In this document: positions 34,331 to 46,412 of the stretch, one piece after another
How positions within the stretch are numbered: position 1 is the stretch's first letter
Layout: each line of letters begins with the position of its first letter
NCBI GenBank assembly: GCA_023374045.1
Contig: CM041779.1
Span: forward strand, 296,556,167-296,620,166
Length of the DNA stretch: 64,000 nt
Source of the DNA: Limonium bicolor
Lineage: Eukaryota; Streptophyta; Magnoliopsida; Caryophyllales; Plumbaginaceae
Reading direction: 5' to 3'
Program-made: the position numbers and the translations under genes
The notes under the pieces: generated by a model
Databases searched by the model: none
Told to the model about the DNA's origin: nothing
The model's input: only the letters and a program-made list of their open reading frames with translations

Positions 34331-35092
34331 CTGGAAAACTGCTGCTCTTTTCACTTCTGAAAATTTGACCATTGTACTCCTGCATTTTTAAGGTATGTTA
34401 CAATAATTTTTACCTTCTTAAAACGCACTACTTCGCCTCTGTTTTTGCTGTTTGCATTATTATGTTTTGACTATCACATTTGCACTACAATTGTAGTTAC
34501 AATTTTTTGTACTGTTACTTTCTATTTTCTTAAACAGAGTTAATCTGATTGGATTTCTCAATTGTTCATCACCAAACTATTACGCTTATCATCTGCATCG
34601 AATAAGGTACATTTAAAATGTTTTCCTTAAGTAATATATGCTTATGCAACATATATAGTTAATTACCCGTCCAGGATATACCCAATAGGGTAAAATCTTC
34701 GACAGTCCCAATAAGGGCTGAAAACTGTTCATTCTATACTTGAATACACTCGAAATATATATCTTTTTACTATTTAGTATTAATAGGGCATAGCTTGCAA
34801 ATATAACATTTTATCTTCTCTCCTTTAGTTTCTATCATTCAAAGAATAGCTTGTAAATATAACATTTTATCTTCCCACCTTCCATTGAACGCCTTATTCC
34901 CTCCACAATGAAGTAGACTTCCTTTTGTTCATCCTCGTCGTGACTGACAAAGATGCAAAGTCAACAAACTTAACAGTCCATATCCTCGTCTTCATCACAA
35001 CAATTCTTTTGTCGTGATTATTGCTTTATTAATTCTTCAATTTGCCCTTGGTTTTCACATGTGGCGCTAAACAATATTTTAAAGGATATCAG
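34331..35092. other. CACTA leader upstream of the TNP2-type gene
   Basis: AT-rich, non-coding, intron-like. No supported feature. Confidence 0.4.
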
Positions 35093-38000
35093 ATGGCAAA
35101 CTCATGGATGTACAACGGAAATTTGGATAACAAGTTTCTTGAGGGAGTTGACAAATTTTGCAATGTTTTGGTCGATAATCTGACTCCTGCCAATAAGGGT
35201 TACATATTTTGTCCTTGTATAGACTGCAGAAACTATTTGAAGTATCGAGGGATAGAAAAAATAAAGGAACATTTGATTCGTCGTGGTTTTACAAAAGACT
35301 ATGAAGATATAGTCCGGTGGCATGGTCAGAGGGCGGTAGATGTCATGTGTAATGAACAAGAGGAAGTTGAAGATAATCAAACAATTGTGGTCGATGACCA
35401 CGACATAGTAGACAATGAACCAGATTACGATGACATTGCTGCAATGCTGGAAGATGTTGAACAAGAGTTTTACAATAGGCCAGACACCTATGAGACTTTG
35501 CTGGATTCATCCAAAACACCGCTGTATTCGGGGTGTGATCCTACAGAATTGAGTAAATTGAGCGCAGTCTTGAAACTCTTCAATCTAAAATCGAAATTTG
35601 GTTGGAGTGATGTGAGTTTCAGTGCTCTCTTACAGATGATGAAGACCATACTACCAAAGGATAATGTTTTACCAACATCGACTTATGAAGCAAAAAATTG
35701 ATGTGTCCAATGGGTATGGGGTACAAAAAGATCCACGCTTGTCCATCTGGTTGCATTTTGTACTGGAAGGATAATGAATTTGCTGATAGATGTCCAGAAT
35801 GTGGGGAATCACGTTATGCGAGGAAAAACCAAAATGAATGCACTGGTCGTCATAAGGATAAATCCCCTGCTAAAGTGTTGTGGTATTTGCCCATAATACC
35901 ACGATTGAAGCGTCTATTTGCAGTTGATAAAGATGCGGAGAATCTAAGGTGGCATTCGACTCACAGAAAAAATGATGGAAAGTTGAGACATCCGGCTGAT
36001 GCGTCCCAGTGGAAAAACATTGACATGAAATTTCCTCAGTTTGCTCGCGATCCAAGAAACTTGAGACTCGGTCTGTGTACTGATGGGATGAACCCTTACG
36101 GTACATTGAGTAGCATACACAGCACGTGGCCGGTATTATTGATGATCTACAATCTTCCCCCTTGGTTGTGTATGAAACCTAGACACATTTTGTTGTCACT
36201 TTTGATATCTGGTCCAAAACAACCGGGCAACAAAATAGATGTTTTTCTACAACCATTGATAGATGACCTACAACTCTTGTGGAATGAAGGGGTCATGGTA
36301 TGACTCATTTGGGAAAGAGAATTTTAACTTGCGTGCTATGTTATATTGCACAATCAATGACTTTCCTGCGTATGGTAATCTTTCTGGTTACACAGTCAAA
36401 GGTGCATGTGCATGTCCTATTTGTGGTGAGCATACATCAAATATCCGCTTGAAACATAGTGGTAAGAATGTTTACATGGGTCATCGTAAAATGCTTCCAA
36501 AGGGCCACAAATATCGCAAGATGTCGATTGAGTTGACGGAAAGACTGATCACAGTGTGTCTCGTCCTCCTTTACCAGGTTCAGAGGTGTATAAAAAGGTG
36601 CAAAATATTGTCAACAACTTTGGTCCTTCGACAAGAAACACCGAGAAAAGTGTATGGAAAAAAAGTCAATCTTTTGGGAACTTGAGTATTGGTGCAATGC
36701 ATGTCGAAAAAAATGTCGGAGAAAGTGTTATCGGAACCCTCTTGAACATACCAGGCAAGACCAAAGATCACATAAAGGGGAGAAAAGATTTGATTGATTT
36801 GAAAATAAGGGAAGATCTTTGGCCACAAGAACGTGGGAAACACACGTTCTTGCCTCCTGCATGTCACACATTGTCTAAACAGGAGAAGCATAGTCTGTGC
36901 AATATCCTCCACAATATCAAGGTGCCATCAGGGTATTCGTCTAACATAAGAAATCTTGTTTCAATGTCTGATCTGAAATTAGTTGGAATGAAATCCCATG
37001 ATTATCATGTGTTAATGCAAGACTTTTTAGCCGTTGCAATTCATGGGATCCTACCTGATGCGGTGAGAAACGCAATCACCAACCTTTGCGTGTTTCTCAA
37101 AGCAGTATCTGCTAAAGTTCACGATGTGGATAATCTAGACAATTACAAGCTGTTCTTGTTGTCACGATGTGTCAGTTGGAGATGTATTTTCCTCCTTCAT
37201 TCTTCGATCATGGTTCATTGGTTCATTTGGTCAGAGAGATTAAAGAGTGTGGACCTGTATATCTTCGTTATATGTATCCTTTTGAAAGGTACATGGGTAT
37301 ATTGAAGAGAAAAATGAAGAATCGTCGTCGTCCTGAAGGAAGTATTATAGAGGGATATATAACAGAGGAAGTTGTTGATTTTTGTACTCACTATCTGGAA
37401 GATGTTGAATCCATTGGTCTTCCTAGATCTAGACATGAAGGAAGACTCCAGGGACACGGTACCGTTGGGAGAAAAATGAAGAGAATTGATATTGAAACCC
37501 TTAACAAAGCTCACTTAGTTGTGCTGAGTCACCTTGAAATTGTAGAACCGTATTTTGAAATGCACCTGACTCTGCTCAGAGCACAAAATCCAACAATGAG
37601 TGACATTAGACTAAAAAGGAGCAGAATAAAACGTTTGTGAAATGGTTCAAGGATAAAGTTTTTTCGAACCAGTCAACTACAGTGCCTGCATTAGTGAAGA
37701 CGTTGGCACTTGGTCCTAATCTTGACGTTGTTTCATACGAAGGGTATGACGTAAATGGCTACACTTTTTATACGGAACGGCAAGATCAAAAATCAATGAA
37801 TCAAAACAGTGGCATCAATGTGGTTGCTTACCAGAGTATGTACATAATGTCACAGGTATGGGTCAAAATCCAGTGGAGTTGAAACAATCATATTACGGTC
37901 TTGTACAAGATATTTGGGTTCTAGATTACACCGCATATGAGACTTGTGTGTTTCGTTGCAACTGGATTGACAACAGAAATGGTTACCGTGAGGAGAAACA

Positions 38001-38283
38001 TGGTATGAAACTAGTTCATCTTAGTGGTGCAACACCCACAGTTGAGCCGTTTGTTGTTGCAACTAAGGCGAAACAGGTATATTACATTTCTGACCAATCT
38101 AATCCTAGATGGTCCTTTGTACTTCAAGGAAAAAGAGGAATAGTTGGTGTGGATGGTGTGGTCGATGAGGATGAATACGACATGCAAGATGAAATACCAA
38201 GCCTTTCGATTCAATTACCAGAGTTGGACCATGTTACAAATTTTGTGCGGTCTGACCATGGCGAAGGAATGTGGATTGATTAA
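35093..38283 (+). pseudogene. CACTA TNP2-type transposase
   Basis: Starts at ATG 35093 with MANSWMYNGNLDNKF, the transposase-associated N-terminal domain with a CPCIDCRNY zinc-like cluster. It continues into the Tnp2/transposase_21 domain (CPMGMGYKKIHACP, CPECGESRY; later ENFNLRAML and CACPICGEHTS), DUF4218 (EMYFPPSFFDHGSLVHLVRE, ~37170-37240, to ~37400) and DUF4216 (YYGLVQDIWVLDY, ~37890-38110). Frame breaks occur in an A run near 35693, near 36297, near 36560, between 37150 and 37300, and near 37640. Some may be introns, but the A-run break and the one at 36297 fall inside conserved blocks. Not translatable as written. Confidence 0.85.
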
Positions 38284-38430
38284 TGTGAGCTTATATCTTC
38301 ATTTTTTGATAGTTTGTTTTTGTATTTATGTCTACTATTATTGATAGTTTTTTTCGTATTTATAATTTCTTACTTTCATTTACTTGTTAATTAACTAAAT
38401 CTTCTATTTATATTGCATGCAGGAATCAAA

Positions 38431-41400
38431 ATGGACATCGATATGGATGAGCTAGACTTTATTGTGATGAGCTAGAAAATCTCCCACATCACCAAACACA
38501 GCAGCAGCCACAGCAGCAGACACAGTAGACACAGCAGCAGCCACAGCAGCAGACACAGCAGCAGCCACATGAGCAGTGTACCCAGCAGCAGCCACTGAGC
38601 AGCAGCCCCAGACAGAGAAACCGTCAAAAAACGAAGGGGTAGGGGGCCGAGCAGAGGGGTGAGGTTGAAGAAAGAAATTAATCTAGTTTGGGATAAATAC
38701 TTCAGAGCCTGGGGAGACTGTCAAGCTGAGTTCGCAAGCATGTTAGGAAATCTTGCGAAGTCCCGTTGCTCAATTAATAAATATTGGAAACACGAGGACG
38801 AGCAAGTGAAAGAATCAATGTGGCAGCAAGTACAACAACGGTACAAGATACCAGATGAAGCGCGGGCGACGGTTCTTTCACTCATAGCTGGACGGGCGAG
38901 GCAGTTCAGATCTTTCTTGGTGGCGAATTGGATTAGGAAATCGCGTGATGTGCCACCATGGATATTTTATGATGGCATGATCACAGAGGAAGAATGGAAA
39001 GAGTTCGAGGAGTTTCACACGACGGAGCAATTCAAGGTATATGCCTATTAAATTTAAGTTTGAATCTAAATTTTAATAACACCAATTTAATATGTGTGTA
39101 TATTGTTTTAATACTTTCATTTAATGATTTGTATTAATAGGAGGTTCAAGAAAAAGCAAGGGCAAACCGAGGAAAAAATAGATTTCAGCAGTATATGGGC
39201 CGGAAGGGATACACTGGTAGCATTCCCAAGTGGAAAGATGCCGGTTTGCTCACAAAAAAGAATGATGATGGCATTGAAGTTCCCATCGACACTGTGTATG
39301 AAGCCAACCGAGTTCAGCTCTACGTTTTGGGTCACTCAAAAGTAGATAAGGATGGGGAAGTAGTACACCCGCGACCAGAGACAGCAGAGTTGGCTGCACA
39401 GATTGTAAGTGTTTAACTTGTTCAATAATAACAGTTGTTAAAGTTTATTTTTACAATTTATAACTTATTGCTTATTTTTTGGATCATCTTACTAGGCTGA
39501 AGCCTCCCAGCGAGGGGAGATAGATATATTTGCTCCACCAAGTCAAAATGATCCGCTGAATCAACTTCTTGGATTAAAGGATCATCCTGGAAGGGTTAGG
39601 GGTTTCGGGGGACAAGTGCGTCAGAAATTTGTTTTGAAAAGTCCACCTCCAAAAGTCTGACCGAGCATGAGGTGTCTGCACTTGTAGATCGGAGGGTGAA
39701 TGAGGTTGTTTCAAAGGCTTTGGGAGGACGAAACCAACAAACTGATCTAACCCGACCGACTTCTTCATCTAGTTGTACCGCCCCTTCTGATCCGTATCCG
39801 TTTGCTAATCTGAAGGTTAGTATGTCTCTATTAATCTTGTTCGTCATGGTAAATGAATGACTGTAAAAAATACTAGCCTTATTCACATTTAAATTGTAAT
39901 TTTACTTATTTAGGAACAAAAAACATGTCGTCTGCAAATCACGCTTGATGGTTATCCTGTTGATGCTGCATACGGTACTGTGCTACAATCAGCATCAACT
40001 ACATTGATTAATCTCAAGCGTCTTCCCCCATTCTATGCTAGAGTAATCCTGCAGACCATCATTGATGGATTTGAGAATGCTTTTCTTCCCATGGATATTG
40101 ATGGCAAAGTGACACTATTTGATGGGAAGGGTGCAATTGTACCATGGCCAGTCGTTTTATTGTCATCACTGATGAGGTATGTCTAAATCTTTTATGAATT
40201 GTTTTCCCTTTAATGTATACATTGTTTTAACTTCTTTGTTCTTTGTATTATATATGATTGGGTAGATCCCTGATCAAACGAGAAGACTGGGAAACCGTGA
40301 TGAAGAGATCAACCAATCAATGGATGTTGATCGAGACAACACACAGTTGGCTGAGGGCAACCAGAAATCCAAGGGGAAAGAACCTATGCAGACAGAGGTA
40401 ACTACTGAAGCTCAGCGAAAGAAGTTTGTGTGTCCCCCTTTGTGATCAACTATTTCGCGAAGTATCAGAAGATGCTGTATGAACTGATATTGCAAAAGAG
40501 TCTGCATATGACTAGCGTGTCAGTGTTGTTACCTGAGTGGCTTTTCCATTACGAAGCGGATCAAAGAACAATAATAAATTTTGAGGACATCAAAGAGATG
40601 TTGTGCAGAGATTTGTTGAATATATCTATCATCCAAGCATATTCCCTGTAAGTGTTACTTTTAGTTTCTTACATTCGAAAATAAATTTAAATAAAATAAC
40701 TTGTAATTTAAGGACTACCTTGTTATGTTTTGTTTTGCTATTCCACCTTTAATTATTATTATTTTTGTTGAAGGTATCTGAAAGCTAGATTGCGTCATAA
40801 AAAAATTGGAGATTTGGTGACATTCTTATGCCCTGAAACAACATCACTAGATTCTGCAAACAGAGACCCGGCCGGATACAGGAACTATGTGTCGCATGGA
40901 TTAACGAAGGCTGTTCAAAACAGTAGTAGATACGTGATGATCCTTTCCATCAGACGTGCGTAATACTATCCCTCTTGCATTTAATTCGTTTTGTTAAGTT
41001 TGTGACTTATTGTATTATTATATGATAACTCTTTTCAAAATACAATCGTAGCAACCATGGTACTCCTTCGTTCTCCCGGCAACATCACAATTACTTGTGC
41101 TTGACCATTACGAATGTATCGTGTTGCAAATCGACAACTTGTTCAAAGCGTAAGTGTTAGTTAATGAATGCAACTTATTGTTTGTCTATATAATATGATG
41201 AACCGGAATTAATGATTTAATTTTTGAACTTAACAGTGCTTATATGAAGACGGTTTTTCAACAGTTTGACAACCTTTCCATTGTTCATCTTGAGGTACAG
41301 TTATTTATCATTATTGTGTTAGTCGTAATTTGCTATTTTTGACTGTTTGTTTTTGTTTTCTATATACTTGTCAGTGTCCAAGGCAAATGGACTCTAAGAG

Positions 41401-41694
41401 TTGTGGTTACTATGTAATACGATACATGTTGGAAATTGTCTTAAACATAGAGAAGCTCACAAAAGATGAAGAGGTATATTATACTTTCCATTACATATAC
41501 ATTTTATAAATCTGTCTATCATTTTTGTTTAAAACAAATAAATGTGTCTTTACATACATATTTGTTTATCTTGTTCTCTACAGGTTCGAGAACATTTCAA
41601 GAACTCGGGAAAAACTTACTCCGTCAGAGATCTGCAATTAGTTAGAGAGCAGATGTGTTTGTTTATCGTCAAGTGTTTCAAAGGAGGAAAATGA
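38431..41694 (+). pseudogene. CACTA second gene: Gln-rich leader, transposase_24-like region, Ulp1-like C-terminus
   Basis: Opens at ATG 38431 (MDIDMDELDF), followed by a CAG-rich Gln tract with a TAG stop. The plant transposase (Ptta/En/Spm, transposase_24) region is in 38659-39035 (GRARQFRSFLVANW) and 39141-39410. The C-terminal exons resemble a C48/Ulp1 SUMO-type protease: PWYSFVLP with LLVLDHYE (~41050-41115) and CPRQMDSKSCGYYVIRYM with the candidate catalytic Cys (~41375-41430), stop 41692-41694. The His expected before WYSFVL reads as Pro. Ulp1-like tails are common in plant CACTA and MULE elements. Several exon joins are uncertain. Confidence 0.7.
38490..38615 (+). repeat. CAG/CCACAG trinucleotide-type repeat
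   Basis: Repeats of CAGCAGCCACAGCAGCAGAC over ~125 bp, coding mainly Gln when read in the transposon frame, with one internal TAG. Confidence 0.85.
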
Positions 41695-42009
41695 TATCAT
41701 GGATAGCACTGGGAGGTCAAAAAAGAGGGTGACTACAAGACTGTTCTGTCATTATGTGTTTTACCCCTGACTTTTTTTGTTTAACTAGTGTAAAAAATAT
41801 CGATTAAACTGTTGGGCTAGCTGATGCCATCATTGTTATAGCTTTTTAAATTGCAATGGCAATTTGTGTGTGAAGTATGTCACACATTACATATTTTGGT
41901 GAAATATGATTGTTGTACAGAGGGAATGCTGCTATATTACCCTGGTTTTGTGAATGTAATCATTTGTGATTACAAATGATTACAGAGGGAAAGAAAAAAA
42001 CAGGATTTT

Positions 42010-42380
42010 TTTTTAAAAAAAAACACTATAAAAGACGGTTCACAAGAAACCGTCGCTTATATTAAAATTGGCGCGACCGCCAAAAGTCTATAAACGACGG
42101 TTATGGTAAAGAACCGTGTTATATACTACGATTTTAAAAGACGGTTATCATAAAACCGTCTCTTATAACGATGGTTTACGCGCGCTGGAACATGGTTATA
42201 AACGACGGTTTTATTATAACCATCTTTTAAAGTCCCCAAGACGCGCGCCTTGATATCATCTTAAACGACGGTTCCGAACCGTCATTTAAAACAATCTCTA
42301 ATAAACGACAACGGTATACGAGACGGTTCAAAACCGTCGTTTTTAGACAGTTTGAACCGCCTCTTTTCCCTCGCGCCGTA
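42010..42380. repeat. CACTA right subterminal repeat array
   Basis: AAACGACGGTT, AAAGACGGTT and complement units in both orientations, counterpart of 25085-25445. Confidence 0.85.
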
Positions 42381-42386
42381 CCAGTG

Positions 42387-42565
42387 TGTACAAGGAGTAC
42401 CCCATTATAATTCTAGATACCAAGACGAGAGAGACAAGATCAAAGACCACTCGAATGGTCAAGGTACTATGGTCCAATCATGGGACCGAAGAAGCCACCT
42501 AGGAAGTTAAGGACGAGATGAAGAAGAAATACCCGCATTTGATTAATAAGGGTTTTAATGTGAGC
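42387..42565 (+). pseudogene. Ty3-gypsy pol remnant, downstream end
   Basis: Begins with the right TGT target copy and continues the gypsy C-terminus cut at 25064: a block reading KEYPIIILDTKTRETRSKTT, then MVKVLWSNHGTEEATWEVKDE and MKKKYPHLI. This matches the chromodomain-like tail of chromovirus integrase. It proves that the CACTA split a gypsy element. Confidence 0.85.
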
Positions 42566-42689
42566 CATTTAGTTTTAGTTATTGTGATAAGCTTAAGCTT
42601 TGAGATCAAAGCTTTCTTGTAAGGGGAAAGATTGAAATAACTATCAAATTATTGTAGAATGTCAGACTTATCTTATTATTTAACATATT

Positions 42690-42845
42690 CTACTCGTTAT
42701 AATAACCATATTCTGGATGGGTAATAGGAGAGTAAACTCCATTCCTCCACCAAAGTGGGTTGTAAGAGGATTCGAACTCAGGACCTTCCGTCCCCTACTC
42801 CAGTCCTCCACCACTCGGATGTCAATCACTTGACAAAGTAATATA
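42690..42845 (-). repeat. Candidate tRNA-derived SINE
   Basis: Read on the - strand, an A-box-like GACATCCGAGTGG (42823-42811) is followed after 31 nt by a B-box-like GAGTTCGAATCC (42779-42768), the spacing of a tRNA-type RNA polymerase III promoter. The rest does not fold into an evident tRNA, so a SINE head is more likely than a tRNA gene. Ends are not defined. Confidence 0.5.
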
Positions 42846-45240
42846 CCATCTATAAAAGCGGAATGACTATTCAATATTTAATCCTTCTCCTGAAATACTT
42901 GGTAGAAGCGTACTGGCTTATTTTTGCAATATACTGTTATTTATTTTATATTTATCCTTATCTTATATTACGATAAGACAAAATAGGCATTAATATATTC
43001 AATAGAGTGCCAACATCCAAAAATTGGTTTCTACTTTATGAATAATTAATCATTTGTCATCTTTCTTTGACCTGTTCTCATTATGTTTTGAGTAACCAAA
43101 CCTATATTTGAATAAAATAAGTTCTTGACTTAACGTATCGGCTTTCAGTGCCAGGATTATAAAATTTAATAATGATCTTCATTGTTTTACAAGCCAAATT
43201 GTAGTAGTTACAGTGTATAGATATAGATATATATATATATTACTATCATATGCTAATTATTTGTACATATATTCTACAACCTTACTTTGAAATAGTAGAT
43301 CTGACTCCGCATGAAATTTCTCCTTTTAGTTTTTTATATAAATAAGTGTGTATCATCGTACTATTTTCTCACATAGATATATACTTTAACATATTGTATA
43401 GGCATTATGTTATTACCATTGTATAAAAAGTATTTTATAGTATGAGTTAATGTGTTTGGCAAACAGTGACAAATTTGCTTAGAATTTGGCTTACGCTATC
43501 TTTTAAGATTATTGATAGTAATTTCATATTGATTGATAGATTTTGAGCACAATGACGATAGGTGTAGCTAACTGTCGTTGATTGTCTTTGCTTGTTAGTT
43601 TGAGCGTAAATTCCAGGTAAAACTTTGTGTTCACCTATTTTACTTTGTGATTCTATGTGGTAGTTTAAATTTGATTATATTGGTTGTGAATGTGGGCCTT
43701 ATGCTTATATGGCACTGATGGTATGAAATATTTGAAGTGGTTGAGAATTCTGGTATTATGTGATTATTGGATTGATTATTAAATCCTGGATTTGATGGGA
43801 GGTTGATTTTGGAATTGGAAAAGGCCTCTGGCTAATTTATCTTGGCGTTGTTGAGTGTCAGACCGTAGCTAAGCTCTGTGATCTACTCCATTAATCGGTA
43901 ATACTTGGGGGGGGGTGTGAACACTTAAGCAGTTAGAGCAAGGGTGAAATGGATCGATCCCAACTATGTTGTGGTACAAATTATTGGAACTTGTGAATTG
44001 TGGAACTTTGGTAACTCCCATCATCCCATAATTGGATTGTGATATTGTTAATTGGTGATTGAGATTGTTCTGATGCAATTATTTGATTGATTTTGTGTGT
44101 GTTGATGCTTACTATATGCAAATGGGTTTTCAAAATGAATTTGTAGGGTTTACTCTGTTTCTCTGATCGCGGTTCTTTCCTATGTGTTGTTATGTTTTTT
44201 AAACGCAAGTATGAATGATTAAAGTTGATGGGATGAGACATGTAATGATTAGTATTTTTGATTCATGAACATTTGAGTAGATTTTAAGATTTTAGGATAC
44301 TTTTGGGATTTTCATTAATTTTGTTGACGCTAAGTATCTATTGCCAATTGTAACTGTCTGAACCTTAGCACTTATAGACAGAGTGTGGCAATAGCACCTC
44401 AGTTAGTTTTATTTTTCTCTGTGAAAAAAATTAATTATATTGCTCTTAGCTCGCGACTATATATTGTTAGAAAACGAGGTGTTACATTGAGGTATAACCC
44501 TAGGAAGCTAATGTTGTCGAAGAAGCTAACACCGTAAAAAAAACTAATGTGGTTCGGAATAACCACCACCGAAGAAAAAGAAAATCCTACCACCTATACA
44601 AACCCACCTAAGAAAAAGAAAACCCTACACCCATACATACTCTAGGACTTAAATCGTAAAAGATTTATTTTAGTGTTTAAAGTCTAGAATTTAGGGTCTA
44701 ACGACCCTAACCCTAAAACCTGTCGAGATAATTGGAACGTATAAAAGTGTAAAATTAACAACAAAAAGATACCCCAAACATATCATAAGCCAGTTAACCG
44801 TCAAAGAAGCTACCATCATTGAAGTATGCTAATGTGGATCAATTATTAACCACCATCTAATAAAAAGATAACCCTGCCCTCCATGTAAACCTACATTAAC
44901 TAATACCACCAAAGAAGCTTGTACGATTGAAACATATGATACTTTTAATAATAATCATACACATTATATTACATATATATACAAAAACTATAAAATTTTA
45001 AGTTTATCGAAATATATTTATATTGGATCTTATATTGATGAGCTCGATGAATAACGATATAGAATTTAGATCATTTGGATTTATATTTAACAAATTACAA
45101 AATTTGAAGTTCTGAACAAAAAATAGAAATAGTATGTCTGGAGCAAGTTCCCTTCCCACAATCTTGCTTGCCCGGGCTTTACGTATTTGCTCGGCCTTTC
45201 CTGGGTCAGTTACGACTTACGAATGTGCTTAAAATTATAC
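42846..45240. other. Non-coding, AT-rich region
   Basis: No gene recognised. Some of it (43440-44240) reads like gypsy LTR/leader DNA but I could not pair two LTRs. It holds an AT dinucleotide run (~43225-43245), a run of nine G (~43909) and a diverged tandem phrase around GAAGCTAAYG...AACCACCA (44505-44960). Confidence 0.4.
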
Positions 45241-46090
45241 TACAATGTTTTTGCCTAAGCGTGCTCCACCACCAAGTTCAGCTCCATTGGGATAAGATAG
45301 TTGATCAGAGACATACCAGAGTATAATAGAGGAGCCATTCAAGACTGGCTCATTCAGAAAGCTAAGATCTGGTCAATCAGGAAGATCTCCACAGTGGCTA
45401 ATAATACGTGGGCGATCTATGATGGGAAAAATCAAGCTAAACACAATCCTCATTTCGCAGTTATGAGTTGTATTGATTCTAATATAGCCTTTACTGCTAG
45501 TTATGAAACAAATCTGAAATGTAAAGATGGGAGAGGAATGTATGAAAGTAATATTACTCTGCTACAAGATGAGATCTTACTTGTAACTTCTTGCCACATG
45601 AAGAAAGGACAAACAACTATCACAGGAGGGCTTCTCATTGATTATGACAACTGTCCGAGAATGGCCTTTAACATCCAAACTTCTCCAAAAAAAGAAGAAC
45701 ATGAGATGGAGATTGAGGCTATTACTGAAGGGATCAAACTGGCAAGAGAAGAAGGTTTTACCAAACTACACATCCAACTGAATCAAAGGCAAACAATCAA
45801 GATCTGCAATGATGTGAAGAAAGAACCCCAAATGTCAAGCATCCACTTTCCAGACTTAGCTCACGGTTTCAGACACATGTCTTAAATTCAGTTTTATGAT
45901 TATAATGCTATGTTTAAACAATTTCCTACTTTTCTAGTTACTAAACTCTTTAATGATGGTGTTACTTGGAAGACTTGGAAAATGGGAGAAATACCCCTTG
46001 CTGTATCACTTGCTTGTGGGGTAAACTCGGCAGAACCCCAACAGCTTAGTGGTGCTTGTGTCTGTAATGTGTTAAACGATATGCCCTAAC
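45241..46090 (+). mobile_element. LINE 3' fragment, RNase H module (+ strand)
   Basis: The 194-codon frame at 45301-45885 begins with GAIQDWLIQKAKIWSIRKIS and WAIYDGKN, parallel to AIQDWFIDQAHCWGKRKIA and WAIYDARN of the LINE at 8370-10720. It then has the RNase H body with EMEIEAITEGIKLAREEGF (~45700-45755). Similarity continues past the stop (DYNAMFKQFPTFL, KMGEIPLAVSLACG) to about 46080, so that stop is a lesion. RT is missing. It lies about 330 bp upstream of the PNP start codon. Confidence 0.8.
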
Positions 46091-46173
46091 TGGTAATATA
46101 TATGAGATGCGAAAGTTTTTTTATATATAAAAAAAGTTCAGCTCTTCCATTTGAGTACCAGACCCATTTAGTT

Positions 46174-46223
46174 TGGGCTTGGTTTCCTTACGTAAGGGTC
46201 AAAATGTGTTATCAAACGGCCCA
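46174..46223 (+). promoter_or_regulatory. Pair of site II-like TGGGCY motifs upstream of PNP
   Basis: TGGGCT at 46174-46179 and GGCCCA (TGGGCC inverted) at 46218-46223, about 190-240 bp before the ATG. Site II elements are common in plant promoters of organelle-targeted housekeeping genes. A TATA-like ATATATAAAAAAA lies at 46121-46133. Functional link is inference. Confidence 0.35.
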
Positions 46224-46412
46224 ACTCATCACTGGCGCCTTCCTTCCCAATTGCAGAACTGCTGTCTGCTGGTGGTCTTTGAAGAAAAGTTAGAGATAAA
46301 GTTGCTTCTATTCATCGTCCTTCTACCGCGCCACTGTGTCTGTGACAAACTTCCATACACGTAGCCAGCTGAATGCTGGGAGGGGCACACTGAATTTCGA
46401 CCGAAGTGTAAC

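Larger units (their letters stand above)
25065..42386 (+). mobile_element. CACTA (En/Spm-type) DNA transposon with nested retrotransposon
   Basis: Ends are CACTGGTAGAAAAAA... at 25065 and ...GTACCAGTG at 42386, inverted CACTGGTA with a 3-bp TGT duplication on each side. Both subterminal zones are filled with AAACGACGGTTT-type repeats. Coding lies on the + strand: a TNP2-type transposase remnant (35093-38283) and a second gene with a transposase-24-like region and Ulp1-like end (38431-41694). A gag-only retrotransposon occupies 26963-33186. The target is gypsy pol, whose coding resumes directly after the right duplication. Confidence 0.93.

Noticed and set aside
42690..42845. tRNA gene on the - strand
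   Set aside because: A and B boxes are present but no cloverleaf with anticodon and acceptor stem could be built; SINE head is more likely.
44700..44720. Interstitial telomere repeat (CCCTAACCCTAAAACC)
   Set aside because: Only about two units, within ordinary AT-rich DNA.
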